DNA from: Chromobacterium sphagni
GTDB taxonomy: Bacteria; Pseudomonadota; Gammaproteobacteria; Burkholderiales; Chromobacteriaceae
NCBI RefSeq assembly: GCF_001855555.1
Contig: NZ_MKCT01000021.1
Coordinates: forward strand, 1 to 64,000
Reading direction: 5' to 3'
Length of the DNA stretch: 64,000 nt
The translations under genes were made by a program, and so were the position numbers. Under the pieces are notes generated by a model. That model saw only the letters and a list, made by a program, of their open reading frames with translations. It was not told the DNA's origin and ran no database searches. This document shows, piece by piece, positions 59,368 through 64,000 of this stretch; positions within the stretch are counted from its first letter, which is position 1; the number at the start of each line of letters is the position of its first letter.

Positions 59368-60234
59368 ATGATACTAAGCATGACCGGCTTTGCCGCCGCT
59401 ACCCGGGAATTCCCTGGCGGCATGTTGAGCCTTGAAGTTCGCGCAGTCAATCACCGTTACCTTGACGTGCAGATGCGCCTGCCGGAGGAGCTGCGCATCA
59501 TCGAACCGCAATTGCGCGAGCAGATAGCCGCCCGCGTCACCCGCGGCAAACTGGAATGCCGCGTCGGCCTCAACCAGGTGGACAGCGCCGCCCCCACCCT
59601 TGAGCTGAACCAGGCCTTCCTTACCCGCCTGCTGGAAGTATCCGGCGAGATCCAGCGGCAAACCGGCGACAGCAAGGGCCTGTCGGTAGGCGAGCTGATG
59701 CGCTGGCCCGGCGTGCTGCGCAGCAACGAGTTGGCGCCCGAGGTGCTGCAGCAGCTGTGCCTGGACGCGCTGCAAACCGCGCTGGCCGACTTCAACGCCT
59801 CCCGCGGCCGCGAAGGCGAAAAGCTGAAGGCCGTGCTGATCGAGCGCATCGAGTCGATGGAAGCCATCGTCGCCGCGATCAAGCCCAAGCTGCCTCAGAT
59901 CCTGGAAAACTACATGGCCAAGCTGTCCGGCCGCCTGCAAGAGGCGCTGGGCAGCGTGGATGAAGACCGGCTGAAGCAGGAGTTCGCGCTGTTCGCACAG
60001 AAGATAGACGTGGACGAGGAACTGTCGCGCCTCACCACCCACCTGACCGAAGTGCGCCGCATCCTGAAATCCGGTGGCCAGTCCGGCAAGCGGCTGGACT
60101 TCCTGATGCAGGAACTGAACCGCGAAGCCAACACCCTAGGCTCCAAATCGGTATCCACCGACACCACCCAGGCCTCGGTGGAGCTGAAAGTTCTGATCGA
60201 ACAAATGCGCGAGCAAATTCAAAACATCGAGTAA
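59368..60234 (+). CDS. yicC: YicC-family endoribonuclease
   Basis: A 288-residue protein of the YicC family, whose E. coli member is an endoribonuclease that affects sRNA turnover. It starts MILSMTGFAAATREFPGG and carries VEVRAVNHRYLD-like LEVRAVNHRYLDVQMRLPEE, RVTRGKLECRVGLNQ and the conserved C-terminal IDVDEELSRLTTHLTEVRRI and GKRLDFLMQELNREANTLGS. CAGGAG precedes the ATG. In relatives it is followed by gmk; here its terminator is followed by an integrase instead. Confidence 0.95.
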   Translation: MILSMTGFAAATREFPGGMLSLEVRAVNHRYLDVQMRLPEELRIIEPQLREQIAARVTRGKLECRVGLNQVDSAAPTLELNQAFLTRLLEVSGEIQRQTGDSKGLSVGELMRWPGVLRSNELAPEVLQQLCLDALQTALADFNASRGREGEKLKAVLIERIESMEAIVAAIKPKLPQILENYMAKLSGRLQEALGSVDEDRLKQEFALFAQKIDVDEELSRLTTHLTEVRRILKSGGQSGKRLDFLMQELNREANTLGSKSVSTDTTQASVELKVLIEQMREQIQNIE

Positions 60235-60253
60235 GCTTTCACGACGCGCCACG

Positions 60254-60281
60254 GCGTGTCATCGAAACCACAAAAGCCCCG
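60254..60281 (+). repeat. Direct repeat A, left copy (possible attachment-site scar)
   Basis: GCGTGTCATCGAAACCACAA followed by AAGCCCCG overlaps the left arm of the yicC terminator. An imperfect copy (GCGTGTCAGAAAATCCACAA, then AGCCCCG) lies at 63831-63857, on the far side of the integrase and IS. Confidence 0.5.
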
Positions 60282-60295
60282 CCAGTCGGGGCTTT
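60273..60295 (+). terminator. Terminator of yicC
   Basis: Nine-bp stem AAAGCCCCG / CGGGGCTTT with a 5-nt loop, followed by ATTC, 38 bp after the stop. Confidence 0.88.
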
Positions 60296-60342
60296 ATTCA
60301 TTGCAAGTTGTGTCATGGAGTGTCAACAAAGCGCATACTTTC

Positions 60343-60360
60343 CGTGTACCCCTGGGTGTA
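60343..60360 (+). repeat. Direct repeat B, left copy
   Basis: CGTGTACCCCTGGGTGTA; the same 18-mer with one change (C to A at base 10) lies at 63728-63745. The pair brackets the integrase, IS and hypothetical gene. Confidence 0.65.
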
Positions 60361-60452
60361 CACCCTGACATTTTGCATAGAAGTTAGGAGTACACGCCGC
60401 TATTCGCTGTTCAGAATTTTCCTGATCCAGCAGCGGCGCGGACTTGAGGGGT

Positions 60453-60462
60453 CTACTCAGTA
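60453..60462 (+). repeat. Direct repeat C, first of three copies
   Basis: CTACTCAGTA just upstream of the integrase start. Further exact copies are at 63070-63079 (upstream of the integrase stub) and 63800-63809. Ten bases alone would be weak evidence, but the first two sit in longer homologous context. Confidence 0.5.
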
Positions 60463-60477
60463 TTCGAGGTGTGGACA

Positions 60478-61749
60478 TTGGGCAAGCTGACCGACATGCA
60501 AATCCGGGCCTGGATCAAAGCAGACGAACGTTTTGAAGGCCGTGCAGATGGAGATGGCCTCTATCTGATATTCCGCGAGAACTACGGCGTGCCGGTCTGG
60601 CGCTATCGCTACAAGTTCGCAGGGAAACCACGCGTCATCGTCTTGGGCACCTACTCGGAACTGTCCCTGGCCAAAGCACGGGAAGCCGCTCGTGAAATGG
60701 CCGCCCGCGTGGCGCTGGGCTACGACGTGGCCGGCGAGAAGCAGGAACGCAAGGCCGCGGCGCTGGCCAAGATCGAGGAAGAGAAGAACGCCATCACCAT
60801 GCTGGTTCTGGCCAACGAGTACTACGAGCGGATGATTCTGGGCCGCTGGAAGCACCCGGACATCGTGCGGCGCCGGATCGACAAGGACATCGGCCCCATG
60901 CTGGGCAAGATGAAGGTGAAGGACATCAAGCCCCGCCACATCGACGACATGCTCCAATCCATCGTCAAGCGCGGCGCGCCCACCATCGCCAACGACGTGC
61001 TGCGCTGGACCCGCCGCATGTTCGACTACGCCATCAAGCGCCACATCATCGAGATCAACCCGGCCAGCGCCTTCGACCTGGGCGACGCCGGCGGCAAGGA
61101 AGAGTCGCGCGACCGCGCCTTGAGCCGCGACGAGCTGGCCAAGCTGTTCCAGGCCATGAAGCTGGCCCGCGGCTTCAGCGTGGAGAACGACCTCTCCATC
61201 CGCCTGCTGTTGCTGCTGTGCGTCCGCAAGATGGAGCTGTGCGCCGCGCGCAAAGAAGAGTTCGACTTGCCGGCCAGCGTCTGGCACCTGCCAGGCGAGC
61301 GCAGCAAGACCGGCAAGCCTATCGACATCCCCCTGCCCGTCCTGGCCGTGGAATGGCTGCAGCAGCTGTTTGACTTGGCCGGCCCCAGCGCCTGGGTGTT
61401 GCCGGCCCGCAAGATGCAACACCGCATGGTGCCGCACATCCACGAAGGCACCATCGGCACCGCCCTGGGCAAGGTCAAGCCACACATGCCGGACGTGGCG
61501 GACTTCACCATCCACGATCTACGCCGCACGGCCCGCACTCACCTGGCTGAACTGGGAATAGATCCCGTTGTTGCCGAGCGCTGCCTGAATCACAAGATTG
61601 GCGGGGTGGAGGGCATCTACAACCGGCACGACTATTTCAATGAGCGCCGCGACGCCCTGAACAAGTGGGCCGGGCTGCTCGATGCCCTGGACAAGGGCGA
61701 GGCCTACAACGTGACGCCGATTACCAAGGGCCGGAAGAAAACGGCCTGA
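60478..61749 (+). CDS. P4-type tyrosine recombinase (integrase)
   Basis: A 423-residue site-specific integrase of the phage P4 type, as on genomic islands. The N-terminal DUF4102-like arm-binding domain (GLYLIFRENYGVPVWRYRYK; LGTYSELSLAKAREAAREMA) is followed by a core-binding domain and the catalytic domain. That domain has RKMELCAARKEEFD with the first Arg, HDLRRTARTHLAELG (H-x-x-R) and VEGIYNRHDYFNERR with the nucleophile Tyr. TTG is chosen as start because GAGGTG precedes it and the second, truncated copy at 63095 has ATG at that codon (MAKLTDM). It follows yicC's terminator, the probable integration site. Confidence 0.93.
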   Translation: MGKLTDMQIRAWIKADERFEGRADGDGLYLIFRENYGVPVWRYRYKFAGKPRVIVLGTYSELSLAKAREAAREMAARVALGYDVAGEKQERKAAALAKIEEEKNAITMLVLANEYYERMILGRWKHPDIVRRRIDKDIGPMLGKMKVKDIKPRHIDDMLQSIVKRGAPTIANDVLRWTRRMFDYAIKRHIIEINPASAFDLGDAGGKEESRDRALSRDELAKLFQAMKLARGFSVENDLSIRLLLLLCVRKMELCAARKEEFDLPASVWHLPGERSKTGKPIDIPLPVLAVEWLQQLFDLAGPSAWVLPARKMQHRMVPHIHEGTIGTALGKVKPHMPDVADFTIHDLRRTARTHLAELGIDPVVAERCLNHKIGGVEGIYNRHDYFNERRDALNKWAGLLDALDKGEAYNVTPITKGRKKTA

Positions 61750-61751
61750 CA

Positions 61752-61785
61752 CGGCGCTGTTGCATAAATCCTGGACAGGGCGAGT
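61752..61785. other. Short unassigned tract between integrase and IS3 element
   Basis: Thirty-four bases including GGCGCTGTTGCATAAATC, which resembles the terminal sequence of some IS5-group elements. This may be the end of a deleted second IS; the likeness is from memory and weak. Confidence 0.25.
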
Positions 61786-61850
61786 TGGTCTGTCCCGGCC
61801 CCCGTGGACACTAACTTAAGGTGAATAATCCCCACCAAGGAGCAGTGTTC

Positions 61851-62144
61851 ATGACCAAGACCAGACGTACTTTCCCGGAGGCCCTCAAGCGCGAAGCGGT
61901 TGAGCAGGTACTTGCCGGCACCCCGTTACGGCATGTTGCCCAAGCCTTCGACATTACCGAGTCACTGCTGGGCAAGTGGAAGCGTCAACTCCAAGACGCA
62001 GGACCCGATGCCTTCCCCGGCCGAGGCAAACAGACCGGTGAAGCCGCCGAGCTCAAGCGACTGCGGGATGAACTGGCCCGCGTTACCATGGAGCGCGATG
62101 TCCTAAAAAAGGCGCTCGCCATCTTCTCGCAACCCACGAAGTGA
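61851..62144 (+). CDS. IS3-family transposase OrfA
   Basis: A 97-residue DNA-binding half of the transposase. A helix-turn-helix (KREAVEQVLAGTPLRHVAQA; FDITESLLGKWKRQLQDAG) is followed by a leucine-zipper-like coiled coil (AAELKRLRDELARVTMERDV). The ATG at 61851 is the usual start (MTKTRRTFPEALKREA). It overlaps orfB by 4 bp. Confidence 0.93.
   Translation: MTKTRRTFPEALKREAVEQVLAGTPLRHVAQAFDITESLLGKWKRQLQDAGPDAFPGRGKQTGEAAELKRLRDELARVTMERDVLKKALAIFSQPTK
62105..62111 (+). promoter_or_regulatory. A6G slippery site for -1 frameshifting
   Basis: AAAAAAG is read in orfA as AAA AAG. The -1 frame from here is open without a stop into orfB, so a fused OrfAB transposase of about 370 residues can be made, the normal IS3 strategy. 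Confidence 0.8.
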
Positions 62145-63010
62145 AATTCCGCGCGATTCAGGCTCTGTCAGGCCGCTACCCGGTAGCCCCGATGTGCCAA
62201 CTGTTTCGTGTGTCCCGCAGTGGCTACTATGCTTGGCTACACCGCCCCCCTTCGGCGCGAGAGATGGCGAACCGACAACTACTACGTGAAATCCGGCTGG
62301 TGCATGCCGAGGTCAAGGGTATTTATGGCCATCGGCGTATTCATGCCGAACTTCTTGCACAGGGCTTCGCCTGCGGGCGGCATCGCATCGCGGACTTGAT
62401 GCGGCGAAACGGTATCAGGGTTAGAACTCGTAAACGTTGGCGATCCGTCAGTGGTGGTCCACACCTTCTACCCGTGGCGCCCAATCTGCTGCAGCGACAA
62501 TTTGCTGCTGGTGGCGACATCAATCAGCGTTGGGTGTCGGACATGACCTACATTCGGACTGATGAAGGGTGGCTGTACTTGGCGGTGGTACTCGACTTGT
62601 ACTCCCGGACGATAGTGGGCTGGGCAATGCATCATCGAATGCAGCAAGAGTTGGTGCATGCTGCCCTGACGATGGCAGTGGCGCGTCGCCAGCCTTCAGG
62701 AGAGGTAATTCTGCATTCGGACCGCGGGAGTCAGTACTGTGCCTTTGACTACCAGGCGCTGCTGAAGCGGCATGGGATGGTACCGAGCCACTCCCGCGCC
62801 GGGAACTGCTGGGATAATGCAGCGATGGAGAGCTTCTTCCGTTCACTGAAGTCGGAACGTGTTTATCTGACCCACTACCGGAGCTACGAGGAGGCGCGTA
62901 CAGATGTGTTTGATTACATCCGTTTTTACAATCACCAACGACGTCATTCGACCCTGGGGTACCTGACCCCGGTTGAGTTCGAACGCCGCCGCTCAGAGCT
63001 TAGTGCTTAA
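62141..63010 (+). CDS. IS3-family transposase OrfB (DDE integrase domain)
   Basis: A 289-residue catalytic half. It starts at a GTG overlapping the orfA stop as GTGA. An HTH_21 segment (IYGHRRIHAELLAQGFACGR) precedes the rve core with the DDE residues: D in WVSDMTYIRTDEGWLYLAVV, D in LHSDRGSQYCAFDYQALL and E in DNAAMESFFRSLKSERV. The C-terminus FYNHQRRHSTLGYLTPVEFE is typical. No inactivating change was seen, so the element may be active. Confidence 0.95.
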   Translation: MKFRAIQALSGRYPVAPMCQLFRVSRSGYYAWLHRPPSAREMANRQLLREIRLVHAEVKGIYGHRRIHAELLAQGFACGRHRIADLMRRNGIRVRTRKRWRSVSGGPHLLPVAPNLLQRQFAAGGDINQRWVSDMTYIRTDEGWLYLAVVLDLYSRTIVGWAMHHRMQQELVHAALTMAVARRQPSGEVILHSDRGSQYCAFDYQALLKRHGMVPSHSRAGNCWDNAAMESFFRSLKSERVYLTHYRSYEEARTDVFDYIRFYNHQRRHSTLGYLTPVEFERRRSELSA

Positions 63011-63069
63011 CCCTCTGTCCATGGAGAGTGGGACAGACCAAACAGAGCCCCGCAGCGGCACCGAAGGGC

Positions 63070-63079
63070 CTACTCAGTA
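63070..63079 (+). repeat. Direct repeat C, second copy
   Basis: CTACTCAGTATTTGAGG heads the integrase stub, matching CTACTCAGTATTCGAGG before the full integrase. Confidence 0.55.
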
Positions 63080-63094
63080 TTTGAGGGGCACAAC

Positions 63095-63124
63095 ATGGCC
63101 AAGCTGACCGACATGTGGAGTTGA
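63095..63124 (+). pseudogene. 5' stub of a second integrase gene
   Basis: ATG GCC AAG CTG ACC GAC ATG encodes MAKLTDM, matching MGKLTDM of the full integrase, and the about 45 bp around it also match the integrase upstream region. The reading then gives Trp-Ser and a stop. It is the remnant of a second, related integrase whose body has been lost. Confidence 0.7.
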
Positions 63125-63248
63125 CCCAACTCCAACCGCTACAACCCATCGCCGTCCAGGCCGCTGCTAGACGTTGGGCGTCTGGTCTTCTCAGAGCAGT
63201 ACGCGCGGGCGCTAAGGCGGCAGTTATTTTCTTCACGGACTAGCATTG

Positions 63249-63587
63249 TCAGTCCGGGGTCGCTTCACGGCCCCTTGTGCGGCGCAGAATCCCCGCGTTG
63301 ATATGCTGAGCCAAGACACGGCGAGCATGGGACATGCTCTCAGGCTCAACGCCAACCGTCCTAATCAGGGCGCGCCACACCCCGTGTACAATCCGCCCCG
63401 TCATGAATGGATCGGCAAGACTCTGAAAAGACGGGTCGAGTACAAACACTTGCCCAGGCAGAACCGGCAATTCAAACCGGACAGGCGCACGCCCCTGGAT
63501 CGACTTCATTTCGGACGGCTCTAGCGACAGCTCCACCTGCCAAAGCCCAGGCTCGGCACTTGGGGATCTCGATATCTCAAGCCACAT
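63249..63587 (-). CDS. Hypothetical protein of 112 residues inside the element
   Basis: I do not recognise this protein. It starts MWLEISRSPSAEPGLWQVEL after GGGAGAGG at good spacing, has a mixed alpha/beta composition (VRFELPVLPGQVFVLDPSF; DPFMTGRIVHGVWRALIRTV) and ends in a basic tail RRTRGREATPD. No signal peptide, membrane helix or zinc motif is present. Its 3' end overlaps a small hairpin. Neighbours are the integrase stub and direct repeat B. It could be island cargo or a chance frame. Confidence 0.45.
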   Translation of the reverse strand: MWLEISRSPSAEPGLWQVELSLEPSEMKSIQGRAPVRFELPVLPGQVFVLDPSFQSLADPFMTGRIVHGVWRALIRTVGVEPESMSHARRVLAQHINAGILRRTRGREATPD

Positions 63588-63727
63588 AGCGCCTCTCCCA
63601 TGAAAGACACCTCAGTTATAGCTGCCGGGCCAGGTGTCATTGCAGCTTTGCGAAGTTGAGGTGCAAGGGGCACTCGACCCCAGAGGCGGGCACCAAGTAG
63701 GTGGCAAACCCGAGCACTCCGTTTTGG

Positions 63728-63745
63728 CGTGTACCCATGGGTGTA
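63728..63745 (+). repeat. Direct repeat B, right copy
   Basis: CGTGTACCCATGGGTGTA, one mismatch from the left copy 3,385 bp away. Confidence 0.65.
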
Positions 63746-63799
63746 GCCATAGGAAAAACGCGAGTAGCAACATCCTTTACTGGTAAGGCTTTGAAGCCT

Positions 63800-63809
63800 C
63801 TACTCAGTA
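63800..63809 (+). repeat. Direct repeat C, third copy
   Basis: CTACTCAGTA followed by AACAAATTC; unlike the first two copies it is not followed by an integrase start. Confidence 0.45.
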
Positions 63810-63830
63810 AACAAATTCGCACATGTCACA

Positions 63831-63857
63831 GCGTGTCAGAAAATCCACAAAGCCCCG
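63831..63857 (+). repeat. Direct repeat A, right copy
   Basis: GCGTGTCAGAAAATCCACAA then AGCCCCG, an imperfect copy of the yicC-terminator sequence at 60254. It may be the other boundary of the inserted DNA. Confidence 0.5.
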
Positions 63858-64000
63858 TTATACAAGGCTTGTTTCATGCCATGACGTGGCAACCATCATA
63901 AAATAGGAATGCCTACAGGAGCCGGGTCAGTCCAATTCTGCCGCATGCCGGCCATCAGCCCGATCGCGAAGCTCCAACGCCGGCAAACCGGCGCGCCCGG

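Larger units (their letters stand above)
61786..63040 (+). mobile_element. Intact IS3-family insertion sequence, 1,255 bp
   Basis: Terminal inverted repeats begin TGGTCTGTCCC on the left and end GGGACAGACCA on the right, with about 27 of 36 bases matching over the longer ends (TTAAG is also shared). The element carries overlapping orfA and orfB with a slippery A6G site. It begins TG and ends CA as the family does. The immediate flanks (left AGT, right AAC) are not a target duplication. Confidence 0.92.
63588..64000. other. Right end of the element and unassigned sequence
   Basis: No gene was recognised in this 413-bp stretch. It holds the right copies of repeats B (63728), C (63800) and A (63831). 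From about 63860 to the window end I see no repeats or convincing frames. Gmk, the usual neighbour of yicC, would be expected beyond the edge. Confidence 0.5.

Noticed and set aside
61783-63043. Target-site duplication of the IS3 element
   Set aside because: The three or four bases on either side differ whichever terminal base is chosen.
63000-63236. A 78-codon frame on - across the right IS end
   Set aside because: It spans the IS boundary and the integrase stub and has no ribosome site.

Overview
The window looks like a chromosomal segment of a high-GC betaproteobacterium of the Neisseriales, most likely Chromobacterium or a close relative. This rests on protein character (Neisseria-type trimeric porin, 456-residue PurB, GC-rich codon use) and gene neighbourhoods (rph / PP2C / kinase / yicC, pilBCD-coaE-zapD-yacG), not on a database match. 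Almost all of it is ordinary, densely packed core genome. The last 3.7 kb (about 60.25-64 kb) is a small, decayed integrative element.

Layout. 1-8.1 kb, housekeeping: ftsH (cut by the left edge inside its Walker A motif), rlmE, a CRM-domain RNA-binding protein, a DUF4149-type membrane protein, greA, and carA-(LysE-type exporter)-carB. 8.3-19.1 kb: a complete type II secretion operon in the order gspC-D-E-F-G-H-I-J-K-L-M-N, read leftward, with stop/start overlaps at many junctions. 19.4-23.0 kb: etfB-etfA-acyl-CoA dehydrogenase. 23.3-26.5 kb: MaoC-like hydratase, queG, tsaE, amiC. 26.5-32.0 kb: pilB-pilC-pilD-coaE-zapD-yacG, in which PilD would also serve the type II pseudopilins. 32.2-38.1 kb: porin, ComEA-like protein, CcsA/YpjD-like membrane protein, ffh, purB.

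38.4-40.6 kb holds the most unusual gene: a stand-alone, 725-residue, highly divergent member of the tubulin/FtsZ GTPase superfamily, with a GGGTGSG signature loop and a T7-like loop with two aspartates. 41-46.7 kb: an RND efflux operon (pump, adaptor, outer-membrane channel). 47-52.5 kb: a formate dehydrogenase operon (alpha with Cys in place of Sec, iron-sulfur beta, cytochrome b gamma, FdhE).

52.6-56.6 kb: an RstA/RstB-like two-component system. Directly downstream lie a near-consensus RstA box and a giant Asr-like acid-shock protein built of eight Lys/Ala/His repeats, then a secreted trypsin-fold protease. In E. coli asr is an RstA target at a distant locus; here regulator, operator and target are adjacent. 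56.6-60.2 kb: rph, a PP2C phosphatase, a Ser/Thr kinase and yicC. 60.25-64 kb: a P4-type integrase, an intact IS3-family element, the 5' stub of a second integrase, and three families of short direct repeats that look like nested attachment-site scars downstream of yicC.

No tRNA, rRNA or CRISPR array was recognised. Start sites were chosen from ribosome-binding sites, overlap with the upstream gene and family length. All family assignments are by eye and no search was run.
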